Source of the DNA: Streptomyces sp. APSN-46.1
GTDB lineage: Bacteria > Actinomycetota > Actinomycetes > Streptomycetales > Streptomycetaceae
Assembly (NCBI RefSeq): GCF_022815725.1
Contig: NZ_JALGRF010000004.1
Coordinates: 1 to 64,000, forward strand
Length of the DNA stretch: 64,000 bases
Direction: 5' to 3'
A program made the position numbers and the translations under genes. Of the stretch, positions 47,198 through 56,078 are shown one piece after another. The notes under the pieces were generated by a model, which had not been told where the DNA came from, did no database searches, and saw nothing but the letters and a program-made list of their open reading frames with translations. Within the stretch, counting starts at the first letter, position 1. Every line of letters starts with the position of its first letter.

Positions 47198-48070
47198 ATG
47201 AACCGTACAGACCTCACAGCCGTCGACACCCACGAGGCCAGGGCCCTTTCCACCACCCTGTTCCGCAGGCTCGCCGAGCTGGACGAGGGCTCCGCGGACT
47301 ACTCGTACGTCCGCAACACCCTCGTCGAGCTCAACCTCAGCCTCGTGCGCTACGCGGCCCGCCGGTTCAGCGGCCGTAGCGAGCCGATGGAGGACATCGT
47401 CCAGGTCGGCACGATCGGCCTGATCAAGGCCATCAACCGGTTCGACCCCGAGCGGGGGGTCGAGTTCACCTCGTTCGCACTGCCCACCATCACAGGAGAG
47501 ATCAAGAGGTTCTTCCGCGACACCAGCTGGGCCGTCAAGGTCCCCCGACGGCTCCAGGAGCTGCGGCTCGACGCCGCCAAGGCGCACGACGCCCTGGAAC
47601 AGGACCTCGGCCGCCCGCCCTCGGACACCGAACTGGCCGGCCGGCTGCACGTGAGCCCCGAGGAGCTCGCCGAGGGGCAGAAGGCGGCGCACGGGTACTC
47701 CGCGCGCTCCCTGGACGCCCCCTCCCAGGAAGAGGACGACCACGCCGCCTACGCCTGCGGGCCCGCGCTCGGCGAGGAGGAGACCGCGTACGACCGGATC
47801 GAGTGCCTGGAGTCCATCAAGCCGATGCTGGCCGAGCTGCCCGACCGCGAGCGCACCCTGCTCTCGCTGCGGTTCGGGCAGGAGCTGACCCAGGCGGAGA
47901 TCGGGGACCGGCTGGGGCTGTCCCAGATGCACGTGTCCCGCCTGCTGAGCCGGACCCTGGCACGACTGCGCACCGGCCTGCTCACGGACCCCGAACACGA
48001 GGACCCCGGCCTCGACGACCCCGAGCGCTCCGCGGACGAGGCCGATGACGCCTCGGTCGCCCGGACCTGA
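47198..48070 (+). CDS. RNA polymerase sigma factor, SigB/SigF/SigG family
   Basis: 290 residues, with region 2 (NLSLVRYAARRF, DIVQVGTIGLIKAINRFDPERGVEFTSFA, split here by TITGEIKRFFRDTSW), region 3, and region 4 (LTQAEIGDRLGLSQMHVSRLLSRTL). This is the stress/development sigma subfamily of Streptomyces. GGAGG lies before the ATG. Two GGGTAC/GGGTAT boxes (47,086 and 47,105), like the -10 of SigB-type promoters, lie about 100 bp upstream, so autoregulation is possible. No anti-sigma RsbW-like gene is adjacent. Confidence 0.93.
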   Translation: MNRTDLTAVDTHEARALSTTLFRRLAELDEGSADYSYVRNTLVELNLSLVRYAARRFSGRSEPMEDIVQVGTIGLIKAINRFDPERGVEFTSFALPTITGEIKRFFRDTSWAVKVPRRLQELRLDAAKAHDALEQDLGRPPSDTELAGRLHVSPEELAEGQKAAHGYSARSLDAPSQEEDDHAAYACGPALGEEETAYDRIECLESIKPMLAELPDRERTLLSLRFGQELTQAEIGDRLGLSQMHVSRLLSRTLARLRTGLLTDPEHEDPGLDDPERSADEADDASVART

Positions 48071-48107
48071 CAGGTCCGCTCCGCCACGCTCCGCCAGGTC
48101 ACCGATG

Positions 48108-48124
48108 TGTCCGCATCCTGGACA
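48108..48124. promoter_or_regulatory. Inverted repeat upstream of aminotransferase
   Basis: TGTCC-N7-GGACA, arms of 5 bp, 15 bases before the aminotransferase start codon. Its position over the ribosome-binding or promoter region makes it a possible repressor site; the evidence is weak. Confidence 0.25.
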
Positions 48125-48138
48125 ATTACCCTCAAGAT

Positions 48139-49497
48139 ATGAACCCAGCAGCCGAAGCAGCCCACGCCCTCGCCGCCGTGAAAGACGCTGACCGGAAGCA
48201 CGTCTTCCACTCCTGGTCGGCTCAAGAGCTCATCGACCCGCTCGCCGTCGCCGGGGCCGAGGGCTCGTACTTCTGGGACTACGAGGGCAAGCGCTACCTC
48301 GACTTCTCCAGCGCCCTCGTCTACACGAACATCGGCTACCAGCACCCCAAGGTCGCCGCCGCCATCGCGGAGCAGGCGGCCAAGCTCTGCACGGTGGCCC
48401 CCGGCTTCGCGGTGGACGTCCGCTCCGAGGCCGCGCGCCTCATCGCCGAGCGCACCCCCGGCGACCTGGACAAGATCTTCTTCACCAACGCCGGCGCCGA
48501 GGCCGTGGAGAACGCCGTACGCATGGCCCGGCTGCACACCGGCCGCCCCAAGGTGCTCTCCACGTACCGCTCGTACCACGGCGCCACCTCCACCGCGATC
48601 AACCTCACCGGCGACGCCCGCCGCTTCGGCAACGACACCGCGACCGCCGGCGTCGTGCACTTCTGGGGCCCGTTCCTCTACCGCTCGCCCTTCCACGCCA
48701 CCACCGAGGCCGAGGAGTGCGCCCGCGCCCTGCGCCACCTCGAAGACACCATCGTCTTCGAGGGCCCGCAGTCCATCGCCGCGATCATCCTGGAGACCGT
48801 CGGCGGCGCCCCCGGCGTGCTCGTGCCCCCGGCCGGCTACCTGGCGGGCGTGCGCGAGCTCTGCGACCGGCACGGCATCGTCTTCATCCTGGACGAGATC
48901 ATGGTCGGCTTCGGGCGGACCGGCGCGTGGTTCGCCGCCGACAACTGGGAGGTCACGCCCGACCTCATCTGCTTCGCCAAGGGCGTGACCAGCGGTTACG
49001 TCCCGCTCGGCGGCGTCGCCATCTCGGCCGCCATCGCCGAGACCTTCGCCCGCCGGCCCTACCCGGGCGGGCTGACGTACTCCGGGCACGTGCTCGCCTG
49101 CGCCGCCGCCGTCGCGACGATCAACGTCATGGAGGAGGAGGGCATCGTCGCCCAGTCGGCCCGCACCGGCGCGGAACTGCTGGGTCCGGGCCTGCGCGCG
49201 CTCGCCGAACGCCACCCGTCGGTCGGCGAGGTCCGCGGTCTGGGCACGTTCTGGGCGCTGGAACTCGTACGGAACCCGGAGACCCGCGAGCCGCTCGTCC
49301 CGTACAACGCGGCCGGCGCCGACAACGCGCCGATGGCCGAGCTGGCGGCGGCCTGCAAGAAGGGCGGCCTGTGGCCGCTGGCCGCCGGGAACCGGCTGCA
49401 CGTCGCGCCGCCCTGCAACATCACGCCGGAGGACGTCGCCAAGGGCCTGGAGATCCTCGACGAGGCCCTGTCCGTCGCCGACGCGCACGTGGCCTGA
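48139..49497 (+). CDS. Class III pyridoxal-phosphate aminotransferase
   Basis: 452 residues, fold type I omega-aminotransferase family. Seen: YFWDYEGKRYLDFSS at the N-terminus, FTNAGAEAVENAVRMAR, YHGAT, the Asp of FILDEIMVGFGRTG that binds the pyridine nitrogen, and the PLP lysine in CFAKGVTSGYVPLGG. Such enzymes use pyruvate or 2-oxoglutarate with omega-amino acids or diamines. It precedes urate oxidase by 272 bp, so a role in nitrogen salvage is possible, but the substrate cannot be read from sequence. Confidence 0.9.
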   Translation: MNPAAEAAHALAAVKDADRKHVFHSWSAQELIDPLAVAGAEGSYFWDYEGKRYLDFSSALVYTNIGYQHPKVAAAIAEQAAKLCTVAPGFAVDVRSEAARLIAERTPGDLDKIFFTNAGAEAVENAVRMARLHTGRPKVLSTYRSYHGATSTAINLTGDARRFGNDTATAGVVHFWGPFLYRSPFHATTEAEECARALRHLEDTIVFEGPQSIAAIILETVGGAPGVLVPPAGYLAGVRELCDRHGIVFILDEIMVGFGRTGAWFAADNWEVTPDLICFAKGVTSGYVPLGGVAISAAIAETFARRPYPGGLTYSGHVLACAAAVATINVMEEEGIVAQSARTGAELLGPGLRALAERHPSVGEVRGLGTFWALELVRNPETREPLVPYNAAGADNAPMAELAAACKKGGLWPLAAGNRLHVAPPCNITPEDVAKGLEILDEALSVADAHVA

Positions 49498-49769
49498 CCT
49501 GCCCTCTCTGTGCGGTCGCCCAATCCGTGGGTGCTGCTCTTCGGATGTTCCGTGCGGGGGAGATCGGGCCGCGCGCGTGTTGCAATCCGTGGAGCGGCAC
49601 ACAGCAGTACCAAGCACCTACGGACCGGGATGCACGTCAGTCCCGGGGCGGCCCTTCGGGGCCGAACGGCGGGGAGCGGGACGTCCTTCGAGGGGCGGGC
49701 GCTGGACGCCGGGCGTACGGGATCCAGACAACCGGACTCCGTGTTCCCGAGAACCCGAAGGAAGACACC

Positions 49770-50687
49770 ATGAGCAAGCACGTCCTGGCCCAGAACCAGT
49801 ACGGCAAGGCCGAGAACCGCATCGTCAAGGTCACCCGCAAGGGCAACGACGGTTCCTGGCACGAGATCCGCGACCTCAACGTCTCCGTCGCGCTCCGCGG
49901 TGAGTTCCGCGACGTCCACCTGACCGGCGACAACGCCAACTGCCTGCCGACCGACACCACCAAGAACACGGTGTACGCCTTCGGCAAGGAGCACGGCATC
50001 GACTCCCCCGAGGCCTTCGGCATCCTGCTGGCCAAGCACTTCGTCGCCTCGCAGGCGCCGATCCGCGAGGCGCAGATCCGCATCGAGGAGTACGTGTGGG
50101 ACCGCATCCCGGTCCCGACGCGCAAGGAGCAGCACTCCTTCGTCCGCAAGGGCCAGGAGGTGCGCACCGCGCAGATCACCTACAGCGAGACGACCGGCCT
50201 CCAGGTCATCTCGGGGCTGAAGGACCTGACCGTGATGAACTCGACGAACTCCGAGTTCCACGGGTACATCAAGGACAAGTACACGACGCTCCAGGAGGCG
50301 TACGACCGGATCCTCGCGACCAAGGTCACCGCGCGCTGGGCGCACTCGGCGCTCGCCGCGGACGACGCCTCGTACGACTGGGACCAGGCGTACAAGAAGG
50401 TCCGCAAGAACATGCTGGAGGCGTTCGCGGAGACCTACTCGTACTCGCTCCAGCAGACCCTGAACCAGATGGCCGAGCGGGTGCTCGACACCTGCCCCAA
50501 GGTCAACGAGGTGCGCCTCAACCTCCCCAACAAGCACCACTTCCTCGTCGACTTGGAGCCCTTCGGCCTCAAGAACGACAACGAGGTGTACTTCGCGGCG
50601 GACCGGATGTACGGCCTCATCGAGGGCACCGTCCACCGCGACGGCGTTCAGCCGGTGATCGCCACCAGTGACTGGATCGTCGCTTGA
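49770..50687 (+). CDS. Urate oxidase (factor-independent urate hydroxylase)
   Basis: 305 residues, the standard uricase length. It shows the tandem tunnelling fold signatures: QNQYGKAENRIVKV with the catalytic Lys region, LPTDTTKNTVYAF with the catalytic Thr, and the C-terminal signature NEVRLNLPNKHHFLVDL. It oxidises urate to 5-hydroxyisourate in purine breakdown. ATG with GAAGGAAG upstream. The usual partner genes (hydroxyisourate hydrolase, OHCU decarboxylase) are not adjacent, so it stands apart from the normal catabolic cluster. Confidence 0.95.
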   Translation: MSKHVLAQNQYGKAENRIVKVTRKGNDGSWHEIRDLNVSVALRGEFRDVHLTGDNANCLPTDTTKNTVYAFGKEHGIDSPEAFGILLAKHFVASQAPIREAQIRIEEYVWDRIPVPTRKEQHSFVRKGQEVRTAQITYSETTGLQVISGLKDLTVMNSTNSEFHGYIKDKYTTLQEAYDRILATKVTARWAHSALAADDASYDWDQAYKKVRKNMLEAFAETYSYSLQQTLNQMAERVLDTCPKVNEVRLNLPNKHHFLVDLEPFGLKNDNEVYFAADRMYGLIEGTVHRDGVQPVIATSDWIVA

Positions 50688-50732
50688 GTCGCTAAATCGC
50701 TTAAGGCCCGCCCGCGAGCCCCGCGAGGCCCG

Positions 50733-51191
50733 CTACTCGGGCTGTCCTACGAGGAGGTTCCACCGCCCCGCGCGCCCGCTGAGGGCGGTGACGGTGCCGG
50801 GCCGGACGTCGAGCCGCCAGAACGCCGCCGCCGGCAGCTCCAGGGCGTGCACCACGGCCGCCCGTACGACGGCCCGCTCGACCACCGCGCGGTGCGTGCC
50901 GGGGGCCAGCCCGGCCAGGTGCGCGCCCACGCGCGCGGTCAGCGCGGCCAGGGACTCCCCGCCCGGGGGCGCGTACGAGGGGTCCGTGAGCCACCGTTGA
51001 ACCGCGGCGGGGTCCTCGGCGGCCACCTCGTCCAGGGTGCGGCCGGCCCACGCCCCGGTGTCCGGGCTGCGCAGCCCGTCGTGACCGGGGCAGGGGTCCC
51101 CGTACCCGAAACGGCCCTGGCGGGCGGCGAGATCGAGCGGGGCGGTCACCAATTGGACGCGTACCGAGGACGCCGAGGACGCTGAAGCCAT
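50733..51191 (-). CDS. Histidine-phosphatase-like protein without catalytic histidines
   Basis: 152 residues from ATG 51,191. The C-terminal half follows the phosphoglycerate-mutase/CobC family (GAWAGRTLDEVAAEDPAAV, then PPGGESLAALTARVGAHL, and FWRLDV). The N-terminal RHG motif reads QLVTAPLD, and the second catalytic His region (normally VTHA) reads VERA, so both catalytic histidines are missing. It is divergent from the cobalamin riboswitch and cbtBA genes; CobC-type phosphatases act in B12 synthesis, so a link to cobalt or B12 homeostasis is likely, but probably not as a phosphatase. Confidence 0.75.
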   Translation of the reverse strand: MASASSASSVRVQLVTAPLDLAARQGRFGYGDPCPGHDGLRSPDTGAWAGRTLDEVAAEDPAAVQRWLTDPSYAPPGGESLAALTARVGAHLAGLAPGTHRAVVERAVVRAAVVHALELPAAAFWRLDVRPGTVTALSGRAGRWNLLVGQPE

Positions 51192-51261
51192 GGTGGGAAG
51201 CGTAGAGCGCGCGCCCGGGGCGTGAGACGGCGGACACACGCCGTGGTGTTCAAGCCACGCG

Positions 51262-51420
51262 CGCGGTACGGTCGCGGACGACATGACGAAGGTATGACGG
51301 AAGTACCGGTGAGATTCCGGCACGGTCGCGCCACTGTGAAACCTCCCGCACGAACACGGGGAGGGAAGTCAGACCCGCCACCTTCGTCAAGAGCACCACT
51401 GACCGGGACGCGTGTTCCCC
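51262..51420 (+). ncRNA. Cobalamin riboswitch
   Basis: Conserved blocks in the right order: TACCGGTGAGATTCCGG, CGCGCCACTGT (B12 box), then GGGAAGTCAGACCCG and CACTGACCGGGACGCG. The riboswitch ends just before the cbtB ribosome-binding site, so ligand binding probably blocks translation or extends a terminator. The exact outer P1 borders are approximate. Confidence 0.88.
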
Positions 51421-51434
51421 CTGGAGGTTCTGCC

Positions 51435-51650
51435 ATGGCCCACTCCGCCGTGCCCACGACGGCTCCCGCCGCCGTCGCCCCGATTTCCCTTTCCGCGCTG
51501 GCCCCTTGGGCGGTGTTCGCCGGCGTCCTGACGCTGGTCCTGCTGTACTTCATCGGCGTCGAGCAGGGCGCCACCGCGGTCTTCGAGGGCGAGACCGTCC
51601 ACGAGTGGCTGCACGACGGCCGCCACCTGCTCGGCTTCCCCTGCCACTGA
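51435..51650 (+). CDS. cbtB: Cobalt transporter subunit CbtB
   Basis: 71 residues: one membrane helix (APWAVFAGVLTLVLLYFIGV) followed by a His-containing tail (VHEWLHDGRH, ending CH) that can bind Co2+. This is the typical size and form of CbtB. ATG with CTGGAGG upstream, directly below the cobalamin riboswitch. It works with CbtA, encoded 34 bp downstream. Confidence 0.9.
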   Translation: MAHSAVPTTAPAAVAPISLSALAPWAVFAGVLTLVLLYFIGVEQGATAVFEGETVHEWLHDGRHLLGFPCH

Positions 51651-51684
51651 TCTCGCTCACGATCTCCGCAAGGGAAACCGAAAA

Positions 51685-52437
51685 GTGAATCCCATTTCCC
51701 CCCGCGTACTGCTGGTGCGCGGCATGCTGGCCGGTCTGCTGGCCGGTGCGGCCGCGTTCCTCGTCGCGTACCTCCTGGGCGAATCCAAGGTGGACGCGGC
51801 GATCGCCATCGAGGAGGCGGCCGCGGCCGGGCACGACCACGGCGAGGAGGCCCCGGTCAGCCGGGCCCTCCAGGCCACGGCCGGCCTCGGCACCGGCGTC
51901 CTGCTGTACGGCGTCGCGCTCGGCGGCATCGCCGCGCTGATCTACTGCTACGCCCTGGGCCGGATCGGCCGCTTCGGCCCCCGGGCCACGGCGGCGCTGG
52001 TCACCGGTGGTCTGTTCGTCACCATGACCCTGGTGCCGTTCTTCAAGTACCCCGCCAATCCGCCGGCCGTGGGCGACCCCGACACGGCCACCCGGCGGAC
52101 CGTCCTCTACCTGCTGATGATCGCCCTGAGTGCCCTGTTGGCCGCGGCCGCACTGATCCTGGGCCGGCGCCTCGCGCCCAGGATGGGCAACTGGAACGCC
52201 TCGGTCGTCGCCTCGCTCGCGTTCGTCGCGGTGATCGGCGCCTCGTACGCGCTCCTGCCCGGTATCAACGAGGTCCCGGCGGACTTCCCGGCCGCCCTCA
52301 TCTGGCAGTTCCGGCTCGCGTCCCTGGCCATCCAGGCCGCGCTCTGGACGACTTTCGGCCTGGCCTTCGGTTATCTAGCCGAACGCGCTCTTGTGCCGGG
52401 TGTCGCGGCCAAGGAGGCTGTGCAGCCGACGGGTTGA
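51685..52437 (+). CDS. cbtA: Cobalt transporter subunit CbtA
   Basis: 250 residues with about six membrane helices, starting with VRGMLAGLLAGAAAFLVAYLLG. A His-rich GHDHGEE segment after the first helix is a likely metal site, and FFKYPANPPAVGDPDTATRRT is typical of CbtA. It forms the cobalt importer with CbtB under B12 control. No ECF/ATPase subunits are present, as expected for this transporter type. Confidence 0.92.
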   Translation: MNPISPRVLLVRGMLAGLLAGAAAFLVAYLLGESKVDAAIAIEEAAAAGHDHGEEAPVSRALQATAGLGTGVLLYGVALGGIAALIYCYALGRIGRFGPRATAALVTGGLFVTMTLVPFFKYPANPPAVGDPDTATRRTVLYLLMIALSALLAAAALILGRRLAPRMGNWNASVVASLAFVAVIGASYALLPGINEVPADFPAALIWQFRLASLAIQAALWTTFGLAFGYLAERALVPGVAAKEAVQPTG

Positions 52438-52456
52438 CGACAAGGGGCCGGAGCAG

Positions 52457-52702
52457 ATGCAGACCGAGATCAGTGCGTGGCGAGGCTGGACGGGTGCTGC
52501 CCCCTTCTGGCTGAACTCGGTCCTTCTGCTCCTGGCCCCTTTCACCGCCGTCACCCTGCTCGCGCAGATCGGCGTCATCACCGCCCTGGCCGCCCTCGGC
52601 GGCCTGGCCCGCCACCTCTGGTTCGGCGATTACGGCCACCCCGCGATGCACCTCGCCGCCGTCCTGATGAGCGGGGCGACGGTGGCCTTCGTGGTGGTCT
52701 GA
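52457..52702 (+). CDS. Small membrane protein
   Basis: 81 residues from ATG 52,457 (MQTEISAWRGW). Two to three hydrophobic stretches: FWLNSVLLLLAPFTAV, LLAQIGVITALAALGGLA, and AAVLMSGATVAFVVV. It starts 20 bases after cbtA, so it may be the last gene of that operon, but it resembles no known cobalt protein. Confidence 0.6.
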   Translation: MQTEISAWRGWTGAAPFWLNSVLLLLAPFTAVTLLAQIGVITALAALGGLARHLWFGDYGHPAMHLAAVLMSGATVAFVVV

Positions 52703-52933
52703 CCTCTCCCGGCCCATGACGGGGGACCGCTCTCACCCGTTCGGCGGTACGCCTGACATTCCTCGGGACGGCACCCCGCACCCGCCGCCAACTGCGGAGA
52801 CGTGCGAAGGCCGATCCGACACACCGGTGACGTTCCGTCAGTCTCGCGCGTTTCCCGATGTGCGGATGGGCAGAGAACGATCCACTGCTCACAGGACCCG
52901 GCCACCCGAGCCGGGCGGCCAGGAGGGAATGCC

Positions 52934-53659
52934 ATGCCCCGCGCCAAGTGGGTCGCCGGCGGGCTGACGGTCACTCTGCTCTGCACCGGCGTAGGGATGT
53001 TGCGGAGCACGGAGGGTGCCACGCGTACGACCACGACCACCGCGGACGCGCTGCCCTCGCGCGCGCTGGGCCTGTCCGGCCACCGGCGCCTGGTCCGGCA
53101 GCTGGAGCAGGCGGGGGAGCACGCCCCCGGCAAGGGGGCCCGGCCCGCGCGGGCCGGCATCGCTCCGCTCCGGGCGTCACGACCGCTGCGGTTGCGCATC
53201 CCGAGCCTGGGAGTTGACGTACCGCTGGCCGCGTACCCGGTGCGGGACGGGACCGGGGCAGGGACCGGGGCAGGGACCGGGGCAGGGCTGCGGGACGGGG
53301 TCGGAGAAGGGCCCGGCGAGGGGCCCGGGGCGACCTGGGACACCCGCGGCCCGACCCCGGGCGCGGCCGGAATCGCCGTCGTCACCGGGAACGGGCTGCG
53401 ACTCGCCGGGCTGCGGCGGGGCAGCACCGTCGAGATCGCCCGCGCGGACCACCGTACGGCCGTGTTCACCGTGGAGCGCGTCTCGCCCGCCGGAGTCGGC
53501 GCCGCCGAGCCGGATCCGGCGGGGTTCGGCTCCCCGGCGGTGTCCGCGCCCGCGTCCCGGTCCCGGTCCGCGCCGGGGCAGCGGCGGGCCGGGCTGCGGC
53601 TGATCGGCGGCGAGACCGCCGTCCTGGCCCGGCTCACCGGCCGCCACCGCACCGGCTGA
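52934..53659 (+). CDS. Degenerate class F sortase-like protein
   Basis: 241 residues from the ATG after AGGAGGG. N-terminal membrane anchor (about 5-25), then a class F sortase-like domain: LRLRIPSLGVDVPLAAYP, a Gly/Thr-rich insertion, GIAVVTGNG, VEIARADHRTAVFTVERV, and LRLIGGE near the end. In active enzymes the third motif reads LxGH and the last LxTC; here the catalytic His and Cys are both missing. It is probably not a transpeptidase; it may be a surface-binding relic. No sorting-signal substrate (LPxTG) is visible nearby. Confidence 0.68.
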   Translation: MPRAKWVAGGLTVTLLCTGVGMLRSTEGATRTTTTTADALPSRALGLSGHRRLVRQLEQAGEHAPGKGARPARAGIAPLRASRPLRLRIPSLGVDVPLAAYPVRDGTGAGTGAGTGAGLRDGVGEGPGEGPGATWDTRGPTPGAAGIAVVTGNGLRLAGLRRGSTVEIARADHRTAVFTVERVSPAGVGAAEPDPAGFGSPAVSAPASRSRSAPGQRRAGLRLIGGETAVLARLTGRHRTG

Positions 53660-53787
53660 AGCCGAGGCCCGCTCGGCCCTGTCGTCGAAGTCCCGCTGTC
53701 AGCCGAGGGGGGTGTCTTCCTCCCCCGGTCGGGGGACGAACCCGGTGCGGGCGGGAAGTCCCCGGTGTGGCGGGGCACAGAGCGGGC

Positions 53788-54168
53788 ATGAGCGGCGCGC
53801 GGTACGCCCGGTACCCCTGGGCGGTGATGGCAAAGGCCCTGATGGTGGCCTGTGTCGTCCTGCTGTGCGTCTGCGGTGTCGGACCGGTCGCCGCGACGGC
53901 CGCGGACTCCCGTCCGGCCTCCTCGACCGCCCCGACCGCCCCGACCGCCCCGACCGAGCCCACCGAGAGTCCGTCCGACCCCGCCGCCGACCCCGAAGTA
54001 CGGGCCGCCGTACGGACCATCGCGCGCGGGCTGCCGGGCGTACGGCAACTACCGCGGGCGGTGTTTCACGTGAAACACCCGCACGGGCCCACCCGCATGG
54101 GCCCGTGCGGGACGGCCGACCCGGCGCTGTCCCGGCGGACGGTCCGGAGTGTGGTCCTGCGCTGCTGA
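53788..54168 (+). CDS. Small secreted or anchored protein containing a parS site
   Basis: 126 residues from ATG 53,788. The N-terminus is a signal peptide or membrane helix (VMAKALMVACVVLLCVCGVG), followed by an Ala/Pro/Thr repeat linker (TAPTAPTAPTEPTES) and a short Arg-rich domain. The parS site at 54,062 lies inside the frame and is translated as VFHVKH. The second half may not be real coding sequence; the gene could end early or be annotated by chance around the signal peptide. Confidence 0.45.
   Translation: MSGARYARYPWAVMAKALMVACVVLLCVCGVGPVAATAADSRPASSTAPTAPTAPTEPTESPSDPAADPEVRAAVRTIARGLPGVRQLPRAVFHVKHPHGPTRMGPCGTADPALSRRTVRSVVLRC
54062..54077. other. parS: parS centromere site 1
   Basis: TGTTTCACGTGAAACA, a perfect 16-bp palindrome identical to the ParB-binding consensus of Streptomyces and many bacteria. 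ParB loads here for chromosome segregation during sporulation. Confidence 0.92.
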
Positions 54169-54227
54169 GCGGGCCGAGCAGCAGCGCACACCCCCCACGC
54201 TCCCCCTCGTACACGTGGAGTTCCACC

Positions 54228-54476
54228 ATGCCCATCGACCCGTACGCCGCGCTGAACGCGATGATCCGCGCCGAGGTCGCCCGCTTCTCCCCGCCGGTCC
54301 GCCAGGCCGAAGCGCCCGCGGCGAATACCCCGGCCACACCCGATGCCCCACCCGCCGCCGCACCCGCCGCCGAGGACGACACCGCACCCGCCGCCGCATC
54401 CGCGGCCGACGAGGACGCCGCCACCGCGTCCAAGAGCGAACGGCAGCAGGCCGCCCCGGCCGACTCGACCGCGTAG
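54228..54476 (+). CDS. Small Ala-rich hypothetical protein
   Basis: 82 residues from the ATG following GTGGAG. The first 30 residues look structured (PYAALNAMIRAEVARFSPPV); the remainder is Ala/Pro/Asp-rich and disordered. No family is recognised. GC-rich, normal codon use. Confidence 0.5.
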   Translation: MPIDPYAALNAMIRAEVARFSPPVRQAEAPAANTPATPDAPPAAAPAAEDDTAPAAASAADEDAATASKSERQQAAPADSTA

Positions 54477-54586
54477 GCGCACGGCTGCGGGAACCGCCGC
54501 ACGCCTCGGGCGTACTGCGGTTCCCGCTCGGCAGGACGTACAGCGCGGCCTCCAGGGGGCCCGCCCGGACGCGCGGAACCCGGCCC

Positions 54587-54997
54587 TCAGGGCTCGCGCG
54601 TGTAGAAGCGGTAGAACGCCGCCAGCCCGACGCCGGCACCGACGGCGAGGCCGATGCAGGTGGAGCGGAGTACGGACTGCCCGCTGAGGCTGTACAGGTA
54701 GCCCATGGCGATCGCGGCGAACGCGCCGTACGCGGCGGCGTGCACCTCCCGCATCAGCCGCGAGCCGATCCGGTCGAGGCCGTACACGCAGGCGGCGAAG
54801 AGCGCGCCGCACAGGATCCCGTAGAAGACGTTGGCCACGGTGACCGGGCCCTTGTCGCGGTCGATGAAGGCGGTCCAGAGCCCGTAGAAGAGTCCGAGGA
54901 CCAGGGGGCCCGCGAAGGAGACCCAGCTCAGGTGTTTCGTGTCGTCCGTCGAGGTCTGCCGGTACCGCCGCATGGCGGTGGGTGCCGCATGTGCCAT
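54587..54997 (-). CDS. Membrane protein, hypothetical
   Basis: 136 residues from ATG 54,997, which has GAGGAG upstream. Four hydrophobic segments can be seen (LSWVSFAGPLVLGLFYGLW, VANVFYGILCGALFAACVYGL, AAYGAFAAIAMGYLYSL, IGLAVGAGVGLAAFYRF). No catalytic motif. Divergent from the next membrane protein gene with about 160 bp between. Confidence 0.65.
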   Translation of the reverse strand: MAHAAPTAMRRYRQTSTDDTKHLSWVSFAGPLVLGLFYGLWTAFIDRDKGPVTVANVFYGILCGALFAACVYGLDRIGSRLMREVHAAAYGAFAAIAMGYLYSLSGQSVLRSTCIGLAVGAGVGLAAFYRFYTREP

Positions 54998-55157
54998 GAC
55001 GGGCTCCTCTCTCCCATCCTCCAGAGCACACCCGCCGCCCCCGACCGGCAACTGGATCAACCGCGGGGCCCGCCGGATCCGGCAGCGCCGGGGCCGGCGC
55101 CACCCGCCCGCAGCAACACCGCTCGCGCCCGGCGCCGTACCGCATTTCCCTGGTGAC

Positions 55158-55985
55158 GTGCGCACGTTCTTCTCGGCGGTACTCATCACGCTCGTGGTCC
55201 TCCTCGTGCCCACGAGCGCCGTCGCGTACTGGGCCGACCGCGAGTTGGGCGACGCCGACCGCTACACCGCCGCCATGTCCCCGCTCGCCGAGAATCCGTC
55301 CGTGCAGGGCGTCGTCGTCACCCAGGTCGCCCACGCGCTCTCCGGTCAGATCGACGCGGGCCCCTTCCAGGGCGGGGTGGACGCCCTGCTCGGCGAGGCC
55401 CTGCGCTCCTTCTCCGGGACCCCCGCCTACCGCACCGCCTGGGACGCCGCGAACCGCGCCGCGCACGCCGCGTTCCTCGACGCCCTCACCACCGGCCAGG
55501 GGGACGCGCTCACCATCGACCTCGCGCCGGTCATCGCCCAGGTCAAGGGGGAACTCGTCGCCGACGAGGTGCCCTTCGCCGACCTCATCCCGGTGACCCG
55601 CCTCTCCGTGAAGGTCATGGAGTACGACGATCTCGGCGCGCTCCGGAAGGGCTTCCGCATGCTCCAGAACGCCGGAGTCTGGCTTCCCGTGCTGACCGTG
55701 CTCCTGGCCGCGGCCGCGATCGCCGTCGCCGTCCGGCGGCGACGGGCCGTGGTGGCCACCGGCCTCGGGCTCGCGGCCGGCGCCGTACTGCTGTGGATCG
55801 CGGTGTACGTCTGCCGCCGGCTCACCCTGGACGATCTGCCGGCCGACATCGACCCCCGGGCCGCCGAGGCGGTGTACGACGCGCTCACCGCGTTCCTGCG
55901 CACCACCGCCTGGCTGATCCTCGCGGTCGGGCTCGCCGCCGCACTCGCCGCCTGGCTCGCGGGACGGCTGCGCCGCACCCCATAA
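55158..55985 (+). CDS. Membrane protein with large extracytoplasmic domain
   Basis: 275 residues from GTG 55,158. One N-terminal membrane helix (VLITLVVLLVPTSAVAYW), an extracytoplasmic domain of about 150 residues (about 28-180), and three C-terminal helices. The domain is helical and contains ALTIDLAPVIAQVKGEL. This organisation is common in actinobacterial proteins of unknown function. Ribosome-binding site is weak. Confidence 0.72.
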   Translation: MRTFFSAVLITLVVLLVPTSAVAYWADRELGDADRYTAAMSPLAENPSVQGVVVTQVAHALSGQIDAGPFQGGVDALLGEALRSFSGTPAYRTAWDAANRAAHAAFLDALTTGQGDALTIDLAPVIAQVKGELVADEVPFADLIPVTRLSVKVMEYDDLGALRKGFRMLQNAGVWLPVLTVLLAAAAIAVAVRRRRAVVATGLGLAAGAVLLWIAVYVCRRLTLDDLPADIDPRAAEAVYDALTAFLRTTAWLILAVGLAAALAAWLAGRLRRTP

Positions 55986-56078
55986 GCTCGGAACATACCG
56001 ACAACCCCCTACTACTCCGTACTACTCCGTACTACTCCACAGAAGAACCGATTCGCGAGCGGCGGCACGGAAGCGGGC

